A stretch of 64,000 nt of DNA, taken from JAGGAG01 sp031402225 (GTDB lineage: Bacteria > Gemmatimonadota > Gemmatimonadetes > Gemmatimonadales > GWC2-71-9). Made by a program: the position numbers and the translations under genes. The notes under the pieces were generated by a model. It ran no database searches. It was not told the DNA's origin and worked only from the letters and a program-made list of their open reading frames with translations. Each line of letters opens with the position of its first letter. Positions within the stretch are counted from its first letter, which is position 1. Positions 1 through 8,472 of this stretch are shown here, piece by piece. The stretch covers positions 18,203-82,202 of the forward strand of contig JANNSD010000152.1 of NCBI GenBank assembly GCA_031402225.1, given 5' to 3'.

Positions 1-2384
1 ACAACCGCGGAGCCGCGGCGCGCATCGTACGTGACGCGAACGATGCGGTCGAAACCGTCGCGCACCGAATCGATATGGGTGATGAGGATCACCTGCGGGA
101 AGCGGTCGGCGAGGCTGCGGAGCAGCTCCACCACGGCGGCGCGATGATCGTCGTCCAGGGAGCCGAAGATCTCGTCGAGAATCAGGAGGGAGAGCGGCTG
201 CCCGGCGCGCTCGGCGATCATCTGGCTGATGGCCAGCCGCAGGGCCAGGTTGGCGATGTCCTCCTCGCCGCCCGAAATGACACCCTTGGGCTCACCCTCA
301 TCCAGCAGCGTGGTCACATAGTCCTCATCGAGCTCGAGCTCGGTATAGCGTCCATTGGTCAGGTCGCGCAGGAACACCGAGGCCAGTTCCGACAGGTCGG
401 GACGCAGCGCGGCGTTCAACTCGTTTCGCAGGTCGCCCAGGGCGCGATCCAGCTCCTGGTTCGTCTTCAACGACAGCGCCACCGCATCGGCCTCGCGCGC
501 GCGACGCGCCCGGTCCTCGATCCGTCGTGCCGCCTGGAGCGTGGCCTCCTTCGCCGCGGTCGCCTCGCCCTCGTCGCGCACCAGCGTGAGCGCGGCGGCC
601 TGCCGCGCCGCCTCCGACGCCCGCCACTCGCGCTCCACCGTGCGGAAACCCTCCTCGCTGAAGCCCAGGGCGGCCAGCGCCGTCCGCATGCCGTCATGAC
701 GCGATTCGGCCTCGAGCCGCGCCGTGTCCGCGCCGGCCTGCTGGTCCCTGAGCAGCGGAAGCCGATCGGCCCCGACCCGCTGGCGTTCGAGCTCCAGTGC
801 CAGCGGATCGAGCCGCTTCAGCTCGGACTGTACCTGCTCATGGCGTGACTGATCGTACACCGTGCCGGGGAGCGCCGCGAGATCCACCTCAATTCCCGCC
901 AGCCGGGCGTCCAGCTTCTGGACTTCCTCTCGCCAGCGCGCCGTTTCGGCCAGCGATGCCGCCAGCCGGGCCTGCGCCGCGTTCCCCTCCTCGAGCTGGC
1001 GCTTGAGCGCCTGCATCTGTTCCTCGAGCTGCACGACCTCCGGCGGCACATCTTTCAGCTGCTCGATGCGCTGCTTGTAGAAGCTGCCGTTGAAGGTGAC
1101 CTCCTCGATCTGCCGGTCGAGCACGCCCAGCACCGACTCGAACTCCTGGCCCAGCGGCCGCGCGCACGTGGGGCACGCACCCTCCTGGCCGGCCTCCACG
1201 ATTCGCTCACGCTGCTCGACCAGTTCCCGGTACTGGTCGGCCAGGCCCTCGCGCTTGGTGGTCGCCGCCTGGGCGTCCTGCACCCAGAGCGTGCGTCGCG
1301 CCTCCAGCGCCTCGAGGCTGAAGTCCAGCGCCTGTCGCACGGTGATGATGGACGCCTGGGCCCGCTCCAGCGTCTCCGCCTCCGGTGCCTTCTTGATCTG
1401 CTTCGCCAGCTCGGCCTTGCGCTGCGTCACTTCCTTACGCTGCGCACCCAGTGCCGCGCGGCGCGCGTTGCCCTCCGCGTCGCGCGTGAGGGCGCCCGCC
1501 TCCTCACGCAGCGACAGCCGCGGTGCCAGTGCCACTTCCAGTTCCGCCACTCGTTGCGCCGCTGCTGCCGCCGCCGCCAGGTCTGCCGTCAGCCGCGCCA
1601 GTGTCTGCCGGGTGGTCTCCGCGACCTGTTCCGCCAGGCGCAGGTCGCTCTCCAGTGTCGCGGCCGCCACCTTCTGCTGCTGGGCCATCTCCCAGCGCGG
1701 GCCCAAGGCGGCAGCCTGGGACTCGGCCGCCTTCACCTGCGTCCGGGCCAGCGTCACTCGTGCGTCGGCGGTGGCCAGCCGCTCGGCGGCCGCCTTCACC
1801 GCCGCCTCGAGCACGTCGGGATCCGGCAGCCCGGCGCGGAGCGCGTCGAGCTGGGCGCGCAGGCTGGCGCGCTCGACCTTGAGCCGATCCTGGCCAACGC
1901 GCAACCGCTCGTACCCCAGCACCCGCGACAGGAACGTGGCGCGCTCGGAGGCGGTCATCGCCGCCATGACCGCGAGCTCCTTCTGTCCGGTGAAGTAGGT
2001 ATTGAAGAACTCGTCCCGGCTCATGCCAATGAGCCGCGTGACGCGTTCCGTCACGCTGCCGATGCTGTTGGCGATCGGCGCCGCCTCACTGTCCTGATAC
2101 AGCTCGGCCCCGCCCAGGGTGCGCAGGATGCGGTAGTTGTGGGCACCGAGCGAGAAATCCAGCTCCACCTCGACCTTCGAACGGGGTGTCGCGCCGCGGC
2201 GGCGGATGGTTTCGCGGTTGCCGCGAGCGGCCGGCATGCCATACATCGCCCAGGCAATGGCCTCGAGCAGCGTGGTCTTGCCCGCTCCGTTGGGCCCCAC
2301 GATCCCGGTCAGCCCGCTGCCGAACACCAGTTCGGTGGACTCGTGCTGCCGGAAGTTCTGCAGCCGCAGGCGGTGGATGATCAC
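1..2384 (-). CDS. Rad50/SbcC-family ATPase, partial (3' end outside the window)
   Basis: DNA double-strand-break repair ATPase that partners Mre11/SbcD. About 794 residues are visible. The GTG start at 2384 overlaps the TGA of the upstream nuclease gene (GTGA), so the two are translationally coupled. Walker A GPNGAGKTT lies near residues 30-38. A long coiled-coil arm surrounds a zinc hook CPTC (Cys404 and Cys407). The ABC signature 'SGGEEDIANLALRLA' and Walker B 'LLILDEIFGSLDD' lie near the end of the visible part. Only a few C-terminal residues seem to be missing. The long coiled coil plus zinc hook identifies the Rad50/SbcC family rather than RecN or RecF. It is the last visible gene of a minus-strand nurA-herA-mre11-rad50 cluster. 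Confidence 0.93.
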   Translation of the reverse strand, partial: MIIHRLRLQNFRQHESTELVFGSGLTGIVGPNGAGKTTLLEAIAWAMYGMPAARGNRETIRRRGATPRSKVEVELDFSLGAHNYRILRTLGGAELYQDSEAAPIANSIGSVTERVTRLIGMSRDEFFNTYFTGQKELAVMAAMTASERATFLSRVLGYERLRVGQDRLKVERASLRAQLDALRAGLPDPDVLEAAVKAAAERLATADARVTLARTQVKAAESQAAALGPRWEMAQQQKVAAATLESDLRLAEQVAETTRQTLARLTADLAAAAAAAQRVAELEVALAPRLSLREEAGALTRDAEGNARRAALGAQRKEVTQRKAELAKQIKKAPEAETLERAQASIITVRQALDFSLEALEARRTLWVQDAQAATTKREGLADQYRELVEQRERIVEAGQEGACPTCARPLGQEFESVLGVLDRQIEEVTFNGSFYKQRIEQLKDVPPEVVQLEEQMQALKRQLEEGNAAQARLAASLAETARWREEVQKLDARLAGIEVDLAALPGTVYDQSRHEQVQSELKRLDPLALELERQRVGADRLPLLRDQQAGADTARLEAESRHDGMRTALAALGFSEEGFRTVEREWRASEAARQAAALTLVRDEGEATAAKEATLQAARRIEDRARRAREADAVALSLKTNQELDRALGDLRNELNAALRPDLSELASVFLRDLTNGRYTELELDEDYVTTLLDEGEPKGVISGGEEDIANLALRLAISQMIAERAGQPLSLLILDEIFGSLDDDHRAAVVELLRSLADRFPQVILITHIDSVRDGFDRIVRVTYDARRGSAV

Positions 2385-3562
2385 GTGCCGTCCCCGCCAT
2401 CGCTCTCGACCTGCTCGATCAGTTCCACGCCACGCGAGACGAACCGCTCGCGGTCGATCTCGCCCGGCAGCACCCGGTGCACGAGCCAGTCGTGCACCAG
2501 CTCGGGCAGCGTCTGGCGGCGCCCCGGCGCCCCGGAACCCACGAGGCGAATGCGCGCGGGACGCCGCAGGTCGAGGTGGAAGTGCAGCGCCGAGGCCTTC
2601 CACGCGCGGATCTGCGCGTGATTGACCTCGCGGGCGACCGGACGCGGGACGTCATGCACGACGAGCCGGACGATCTGCTGGACGATGCCACCCTCCACCG
2701 ATGCGACCCGGTCGGCGATCGCCGCATCGAGCTGCGAGGCGTCGAGACCGTCGGCATAGATGGGTGGCAGGTCGATCACGCGCCGGGCGTGCTGCACGAG
2801 GTGCGGCGTCACCTCGCCAGTGGCCACGTCCACCAGGAGCCATCCCTTCCCGGGAATGCCGTTCGCTTCCTCCTCGGCGCGTTCGCCCCAGATGTTGGTG
2901 CTCGTGTACTCCAGCGACCCGGGGTACCACTCCTTCGGACGCACCTGATGCCGCACGTGATAGTGCCCCCACGCGACGTAACTCCAGCCTCCCGACCCGA
3001 CCTGTTCCGGGGTCACGATCACGCCGCCGTACTCGAGCGAGGGCCGGTCCGGCGGCAGGAGGCCCTGCACCTCGGCGTGAATCGCGAGCACCTGGTACTT
3101 CGCGGGTCCGTCGGGCCTGATCTGGAGCTCGGCCGGATCGACCAGGGCCTGATGTGGCACCGCCAGGACGCTCAGGTCGAGTTGGGGGAACTCGAACCGC
3201 CGCGCCACGTCCGCGGCGACTGAGACGCCCAGCTCCTCGAAGAGCCTGAGAATGCTGCCGGTCTCGGACGAGCGTGGCGTGTCGTGGTTGCCGGCGACCA
3301 GGATAACCGGTGCCTTGGGCAGGGCCTCGCGCAGGCGCTGGAACTGCCGGAACGCGAAGACGATGGCGGCATTGGTGGGGCGCACCGAGTGAAACAGGTC
3401 GCCGGCGATCACGACCACGTCGGGTCGCTGCGCGATGACGTCGTCGATCACGCCCCGGAAGGCATTGGCGACGTCGGCTTCCCGCTGGTTGATGCCCGTG
3501 GGGGTCTGGCGGTGGTACTGGCGGATCCCCAGGTGGGAATCCGCGATGTGCGCGAGTTTCAC
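2381..3562 (-). CDS. sbcD: Mre11/SbcD-family DNA exonuclease
   Basis: A 393-aa calcineurin-like phosphoesterase, the nuclease partner of the Rad50-like ATPase encoded immediately downstream (4-bp overlap). The metal-binding motifs of the family are all visible: ADSHLG (Asp8, His10), AGDLFH (Asp55), GNHDTPR (residues 91-97) and WGHYHV. A C-terminal region beyond the nuclease domain should contact Rad50. The 54 bp between this start and the HerA gene end contain no other gene. Length fits bacterial and archaeal Mre11/SbcD. Function in processing broken or hairpin DNA ends is inferred from the family and from the HerA-NurA neighbours. Confidence 0.93.
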   Translation of the reverse strand: MKLAHIADSHLGIRQYHRQTPTGINQREADVANAFRGVIDDVIAQRPDVVVIAGDLFHSVRPTNAAIVFAFRQFQRLREALPKAPVILVAGNHDTPRSSETGSILRLFEELGVSVAADVARRFEFPQLDLSVLAVPHQALVDPAELQIRPDGPAKYQVLAIHAEVQGLLPPDRPSLEYGGVIVTPEQVGSGGWSYVAWGHYHVRHQVRPKEWYPGSLEYTSTNIWGERAEEEANGIPGKGWLLVDVATGEVTPHLVQHARRVIDLPPIYADGLDASQLDAAIADRVASVEGGIVQQIVRLVVHDVPRPVAREVNHAQIRAWKASALHFHLDLRRPARIRLVGSGAPGRRQTLPELVHDWLVHRVLPGEIDRERFVSRGVELIEQVESDGGDGT

Positions 3563-3616
3563 GAGTAGAGAATGGAGGACCGGGACCGGTGGGGCAAGCG
3601 GTGCACCGGGGCGACG

Positions 3617-5551
3617 CTACGAGTAGGGGTCGACCCCGCTGGGGACGGGGCGGATGGTGCTTCGGGGCGTCACCACTTCCCCGCCGATACGCCGCCCGAG
3701 CTTCGCGGTGAAGAACGCGAGCACGTCATCGGGGCGGGTACGCCGGGTCAGTGCGAGGGCACGACGCACGTCGAGCTCCGGCCGACCCTCCACCAGCGCG
3801 CGCACCGCGTCGGCGGTGACCCGGCGGTCCAGCTGCTTGAGCTGGCGCGCCACGGCGTCCGCGAAGGGCAGCTCCGCCCCGGGGGGGAAGCGCTCGACAC
3901 CCTCCCGTCCGCTCAGCATGGCGGGACGGGGAAAGCGCGCAAAGATCGGCTGGGTGAAGTGTGGGTGCCGCAGCATCAACTCGCCCTTGGGCAGCGTGGC
4001 CAGCTTGATCTTGATCGCCGGTGAGAGGGTGGCATACGCCGGCGTGGCGAGCTCGTCCATGTCCATGCGCCCGAACACCGACGTGCCAGCGTTGCCCACG
4101 ATACGCCGCTGTACCTGGGAGCGGAACTGCTGGGCCGAGAACAGCACGAGACCGAGGTATCGCCCGCGCTCCGCCAGGTCGAGCAGCATCTTGCGCACGT
4201 AGGTGTCGGGCCCGTCGGCTGGTGCGTACTTGTTGAGTTCGTCCACGAACACCACGACGTGATCGACACCGAGGTCACGACGCTCGAGGTGCTCCCTGAG
4301 CTTCGACACACAGCGGGCGAACACGAGGTCCTGCGCCAGGGGATCCACGCCGGCCACGTCAACGACGTAGACGGTACGGTCCTCGAACGTGCCCCACGGC
4401 AGGTCGTTGGGGGCGCCGTCATCGATGACGAGCCCCTTGGCGCGGGTGCTGATGTTGCCGAGTCGGTTGCGCACCTTGCGAATGGTGGCGACATGATGCG
4501 TGCGCCACACCTCACCGCCGCGGCCCATCGCCTCCATGAAGTCGAAGATCGCGCGAAAGAACTCCTCCAGGTCGGCGAAGCTCTCGACCCGGAACGGCTT
4601 GCTTCGCAGGAGGTCGTCCGTGAACTCGCGGCCCACCACGCGCTCACCGAGGAAATCGATGAAGGCGTCGGCCTTGGCATCGATATCGTCGCGGTTCATC
4701 ACGACTTCAGCGTAGTCCAGCACTTCGCGCAGCCCCCACACCAGCGGCTCGGTGTTGTGCTGCAGCGACTCGTGCGTGCGCAGCGTGTTGAGGTTAACCC
4801 CGTCGGCCTTGAAGGGCGCGAAATACCGGGCCGAGGTCAGCGGCTCGGCGACGAGCCCGAGCTTGGCGTACAGCGCATGATCCCGCTCGGAGATCTCGCC
4901 CGGTTGGTCGAGGAAGCAGAGATCGGGGCCCTTCACGTTGAAGCATACGGCGGCGATGGACCCGCGATGGGCCGGGAAGGTCTGGAAGATGCTCGAGAGC
5001 AGGAACTCGACCGCGCTGGTCTTGGTGGCCAGGCCGGACACACCAGTAATGTTGAGGTGGGCCGCCTCAGGGCCGAGCAGGAAGTCGGCGTCCAGCAGGA
5101 CGGGCGACTCGTGCCCGCCCAGCGCGTAGACACCCACCGGAATGCCGGTGGGGCGCTCGGAGCGGGTGTACGCGTCCATGCGGAGGGCCAGCTCGACGTC
5201 GGCGTCACTCGCCAGGTGCACGGCGCCGAGCGGCACCGGCTGCAGCGGCTCCTCGGGGATCTGGCGAAGCACGGCGGCCAGAAAGAGGCGAACCTCGGTG
5301 CGGGCGGTGGGTTCGTTCGCCACCACCGAGGGGTCGCCCTCGGCGCCGATCACGGCGTGCAGCGGCGACGCGAGGTCGGCGTAGGCCATGCCGTCCGTCA
5401 CGACGCCGTACACCGTCCTTCCCGGATGATCGACGCGCACGATGGCGCCGATACCGACGGCCGACTCCGTCGCCGTCCAGAAGTAGAACTGGTGCGGGGT
5501 GCTGGGCTTGAGTTCGGTGGCGACGACTCGACCGATGGGAGGGGCGGACAT
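3617..5551 (-). CDS. herA: HerA-like DNA translocase ATPase (DUF87/HerA family)
   Basis: A 644-aa hexameric-helicase-type ATPase. An N-terminal HAS-barrel-like part is followed by a RecA-type core with Walker B 'VVVFVDELNKYAP'. The P-loop is atypical: residues 170-179 read GVSGLATKTS, with Thr before the catalytic Lys where GKTGSGKS is usual. I believe this form recurs in a subfamily of HerA-like proteins, so it is probably active. The ATG at 5551 was chosen because the open frame further upstream runs backwards through a repeat array and into nurA, giving low-complexity sequence. With NurA and Mre11-Rad50 it should drive DNA-end resection in recombination repair. Confidence 0.87.
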   Translation of the reverse strand: MSAPPIGRVVATELKPSTPHQFYFWTATESAVGIGAIVRVDHPGRTVYGVVTDGMAYADLASPLHAVIGAEGDPSVVANEPTARTEVRLFLAAVLRQIPEEPLQPVPLGAVHLASDADVELALRMDAYTRSERPTGIPVGVYALGGHESPVLLDADFLLGPEAAHLNITGVSGLATKTSAVEFLLSSIFQTFPAHRGSIAAVCFNVKGPDLCFLDQPGEISERDHALYAKLGLVAEPLTSARYFAPFKADGVNLNTLRTHESLQHNTEPLVWGLREVLDYAEVVMNRDDIDAKADAFIDFLGERVVGREFTDDLLRSKPFRVESFADLEEFFRAIFDFMEAMGRGGEVWRTHHVATIRKVRNRLGNISTRAKGLVIDDGAPNDLPWGTFEDRTVYVVDVAGVDPLAQDLVFARCVSKLREHLERRDLGVDHVVVFVDELNKYAPADGPDTYVRKMLLDLAERGRYLGLVLFSAQQFRSQVQRRIVGNAGTSVFGRMDMDELATPAYATLSPAIKIKLATLPKGELMLRHPHFTQPIFARFPRPAMLSGREGVERFPPGAELPFADAVARQLKQLDRRVTADAVRALVEGRPELDVRRALALTRRTRPDDVLAFFTAKLGRRIGGEVVTPRSTIRPVPSGVDPYS

Positions 5552-5569
5552 GGCACCAAAGCTAACTAC

Positions 5570-5694
5570 GTGAGGAGGAACGACGACTGCGTGAGGAGGA
5601 ACGGCAACGGCGTGAGGAGGATCTGAAACTGCGGGGGATCCCCGCCGTCGCCGTTCCTCCTCACGCCGTTGCAGTTCCTCCTTACGCCGTTGCC
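5570..5694. repeat. Inverted array of 21-bp repeats between nurA and herA
   Basis: Three direct units of 21 bp (5570-5590, 5591-5611, 5612-5632), each beginning GTGAGGAGG, are followed by a GC-rich centre containing the palindrome GGGGATCCCC. About 2.3 units in inverted orientation follow (5647-5694). The whole could fold into a long hairpin. The TAA of nurA lies inside the outermost inverted unit (5682-5684); the second unit in the same series has TGA at that place. It shares its layout with the 8-bp and 7-bp arrays elsewhere in the window. Confidence 0.85.
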
Positions 5695-6605
5695 TTGAGA
5701 AACTCCTCCACACTCCGGATCCCGTACAGCATCCGATCCCAGCGCGGGTCGGGAGCACTGATCGGCGCCCGCTCGGCCAGGAGCCAGCGGGAGATCTGGT
5801 CGGCCATCGCCGGAGTGCCGTTGACCGGGGCCACCTCCACCCGGATGAGCCCGTGCAGCAGGTCCTTCCCTTCCCAGGGCCAGAGGCGCACCGCCCACGC
5901 ACGCACCGGGGCGAGGCGCCGCGACGCCGGCGCGAAGATGGGAGAGCGATGCCCCACGGGGAGCCGCAGGTAGGCCTCGAGGTCGCTGCCGTCGAACGGG
6001 AGCGAGCTGTGACTCTTCGCCACCCCGATCATCCGGGGATCCTGGGCCCACACCGGGCTCTCGGCCAGCGAGCCATCCACCACCAGCCACCCGCGGCTCC
6101 CTTCCCGATACGCAATTCCGACGGACACCTCGAGCGCGCCACGCGCGTCGTCGAGCGCCGCGCCCGCCTGGGCCAGCTCGCGAATGGGGTGGGGCGGGTC
6201 CGCATCGGACAGTTCGATGTGCTCCAGCGACTCGAGCGCCGCGCCCGCCGCGTCCAGCGCCGCGCGACGACCGATCACCAGATCGCGCCGTCGAACCACC
6301 CGGGTGGCGAGCACCCGATCCGTGCGTTCCCGGACGGCCGCCGCCACCGACGCCACGACGATCGGCGATGACCCGGCATAGCCGACGACCTGGGAATGCT
6401 GGACCCCGTCCAGAAAGGCGACCGGTTCGGGCCAGCCGGTGGGTGCTCCAACCGGCCGCGCCGCCACGTGGTCGCCTTCGAGCAACTGTGCGAGGTGGAT
6501 CTCGGCTGCCTCGCGCCGGCCAGCACTGGCGGGAGGGATGATGGATGCGGGGGTAATGCCTGCAGCGGCCAGCGCGCGACGAAGGGCGGTGAGGTCGTTA
6601 GTCAT
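5682..6605 (-). CDS. nurA: NurA-domain nuclease
   Basis: A 307-aa protein with the NurA signature: FLDGVQ (Asp66), WLVVDGSL (Asp177) and IGVAKSHS (Lys197). These are the acidic and basic residues expected in NurA 5'-3' nuclease sites. It precedes herA, as in archaeal and thermophile HerA-NurA operons, and would resect DNA ends with the HerA translocase. The ATG at 6605 was chosen because it overlaps the preceding stop by 8 bp and the family domain begins soon after; upstream in-frame sequence is a shadow of the neighbouring gene. Its last codons and stop lie within the 21-bp repeat array. Confidence 0.82.
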   Translation of the reverse strand: MTNDLTALRRALAAAGITPASIIPPASAGRREAAEIHLAQLLEGDHVAARPVGAPTGWPEPVAFLDGVQHSQVVGYAGSSPIVVASVAAAVRERTDRVLATRVVRRRDLVIGRRAALDAAGAALESLEHIELSDADPPHPIRELAQAGAALDDARGALEVSVGIAYREGSRGWLVVDGSLAESPVWAQDPRMIGVAKSHSSLPFDGSDLEAYLRLPVGHRSPIFAPASRRLAPVRAWAVRLWPWEGKDLLHGLIRVEVAPVNGTPAMADQISRWLLAERAPISAPDPRWDRMLYGIRSVEEFLKATA

Positions 6606-7116
6606 CCAGGCTGGGAAACGGCGGCACGCCCATGAGCCAGCAGCCCACCAGGGCGTCCTCGGCGTCGAGCTCGACCAGCAGCTGATCGGCGACCCGCACT
6701 GCACGCGCCGCCGGCGAGCCACCGAGTTTGAGGTGGTACAGGCTTTCCCCCGGATTGGTCTGGACGGTCAGCACCGACTCGATCTCGACCGAGGTGGTCC
6801 GATCGGCCCGGGGGCCGCGCAGCACGACGCGCCCCATTTCCACGTTCGACGGAAGCGCCAGTCCCCTGGTGGAGGTGACCTCCGGCCATACCACCATGTC
6901 GAGCCCGGCGACCGCTCCATCCGCCACATCCAGCACGGCGATGGCGCCCTCGGCATCCGTGAGTTCGATGGTGCCGTCGAGGCGCGAACTCCCCGAGCTC
7001 CGGAACGTCCCGGAGAGGATGTCCGTCTCGGGATCCCAGCGCCACGAAATAGCTGGCAGCGAGCCGGTCAGGCGCTCCACGGTGAACCGCGGTCCCAGGG
7101 ATGTCTCAGGCGGCAC
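6598..7116 (-). CDS. Conserved hypothetical protein between an aminotransferase and nurA
   Basis: A 172-aa soluble protein of unknown function. The GTG at 7116 has a GGGAG Shine-Dalgarno sequence about 8 nt upstream and overlaps the aminotransferase stop by 11 bp; the 3' end overlaps nurA by 8 bp, so it belongs to the same operon. No signal peptide or membrane segment is seen. The sequence is rich in beta-strand patterns. The end, 'DQLLVELDAEDALVGCWLMG', recalls short DUF2283-type proteins, but this is only a resemblance. Its place directly upstream of the DNA-repair genes may or may not be functional. Confidence 0.7.
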   Translation of the reverse strand: MPPETSLGPRFTVERLTGSLPAISWRWDPETDILSGTFRSSGSSRLDGTIELTDAEGAIAVLDVADGAVAGLDMVVWPEVTSTRGLALPSNVEMGRVVLRGPRADRTTSVEIESVLTVQTNPGESLYHLKLGGSPAARAVRVADQLLVELDAEDALVGCWLMGVPPFPSLDD

Positions 7117-8311
7117 GGGCAGCTCCCATCGTGCGGATGACGCGGACGATGCGATCCACCGCGGCCTCCAGTTCCTTGTCGGACACCGCATAGCTCATCC
7201 GTACCCAGCGGTCATCGCCGAAGGCCGCACCGGGCACGAGGGCCACGCCCTCTCGCTGCATGAGCTCGTCACAGAACCTGGTGCCGGTGGCACCATCGTG
7301 AATGCCGTCAACCCGGAAGAAGAAGTAGAACGCGCCATGCGGTTCCACGAACTCGATGCCGGGCACTTCGGCACGAAAACGACTCACCAGCAGGTCGCGA
7401 CGCCGGCGGAACGCCGCCACCATCTTCGTGACGTCCTGATCCACCCGCTCATCGCTGAACGCGGCGACCGCCGCCCACTGCGCCGGGTGATTGGCGCCGG
7501 TCGTGGTGTGGGACTGCAGCGCCGCCATCGCCTTGGCGATGTGCGGTGGCGCCAGCGCCGCCCCAATGCGCCAGCCGGTCATCGCGTAGGCCTTGGAGGC
7601 GCCGTAAATCAGCACGGTGCGCTCGAGCAGGTCGTCGGGCAGGTCGAGCATCGACGCCGCCGGCCCCGGCCCGTAGTTGATGCGGCGATAGATCTCGTCG
7701 GAGATGATCCATACCTGGTGCTTGTGCGCCCACTCCGCGATCCCCTTGAGCTCGGCCAGGGTATACACGGCGCCGGTCGGGTTGCAGGGCGAGCAGAGGA
7801 TCAGGCCCTTCACCGACTTGCTATAGGCGGCATCCAGGTCGCGTACGCTCACCTTGAGGCCCCACTCGATATCGCCGGGCACGAGCACCGGCTCGGCCCG
7901 TGACAGGTGCACGATCTGCGGATAGGACACCCACGCCGGCCCAGGAATGAGCACCCGCTGGCCGGGACCGAAGAGCGTGAAGCAGGCATTGAACAGCGAC
8001 TGCTTGGACCCGGAGCTCACCACCATGTGGTCGGGGTTGATCGCGCGGCCACCCGACATGATCGAGAGCGTGCGCGCGATCGCCGTGCGCAACTCCAGCA
8101 GGCCGATGTTGGGCGGGTAGCGTGTCATGCCCTTGTTGATGGCCTCAATGGCCGCCTGGCGGATGGGTGCCGGCGTGTCGAAGTCGGGCTCGCCCACGCT
8201 CAGATCGTAGACGTCCTCACCGGCCGCCTTGCGCCGCTTGGTCTCCGCGCTGATCGCGACGGTTTCGGACGCCTTCAGGTGCGCCAGGTTGATCGAAAGC
8301 GGGTCGGGCAT
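7106..8311 (-). CDS. Class I/II pyridoxal-phosphate aminotransferase (aspartate aminotransferase-like)
   Basis: A 401-aa fold-type I aminotransferase. Visible family motifs are 'DLSVGEPDFDTP' near the N-terminus, 'SPCNPTGAVY', 'WIISDEIYRRINYG', the PLP-lysine segment 'YGASKAYAMTGWRIG', and a C-terminal Arg-containing 'VALVPGAAFGDDRWVRMSYA' that should bind the substrate carboxylate. These fit the I-gamma aspartate/prephenate aminotransferase group. ATG at 8311 is preferred; an in-frame TTG two codons earlier is possible. It is the first gene of the minus-strand run leading into the DNA-repair cluster. Exact substrate cannot be read from the sequence. Confidence 0.9.
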   Translation of the reverse strand: MPDPLSINLAHLKASETVAISAETKRRKAAGEDVYDLSVGEPDFDTPAPIRQAAIEAINKGMTRYPPNIGLLELRTAIARTLSIMSGGRAINPDHMVVSSGSKQSLFNACFTLFGPGQRVLIPGPAWVSYPQIVHLSRAEPVLVPGDIEWGLKVSVRDLDAAYSKSVKGLILCSPCNPTGAVYTLAELKGIAEWAHKHQVWIISDEIYRRINYGPGPAASMLDLPDDLLERTVLIYGASKAYAMTGWRIGAALAPPHIAKAMAALQSHTTTGANHPAQWAAVAAFSDERVDQDVTKMVAAFRRRRDLLVSRFRAEVPGIEFVEPHGAFYFFFRVDGIHDGATGTRFCDELMQREGVALVPGAAFGDDRWVRMSYAVSDKELEAAVDRIVRVIRTMGAARAA

Positions 8312-8472
8312 GGCCAATCCGGAGTTAGGGCGAAAGCACGGCGACGCGGACCGGGAAGGTTCGTTCGCGACCTGCTCCCTGTCAACGCCATACGCCCTTG
8401 GCCCCCGCCACTGGCCGGGCTAGCTTGATTTCCCGCGACAGTCGCGACCGCTATTTGAGAATCGAGGAGCCC

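Noticed and set aside
4259..5626. Long open frame (455 codons) on the plus strand
   Set aside because: Antisense to herA and ending in repeat-array translation; composition is that of a shadow.
5552..5902. N-terminal extension of HerA
   Set aside because: The frame runs through the repeat array and the nurA gene; the conserved protein begins at the ATG at 5551.
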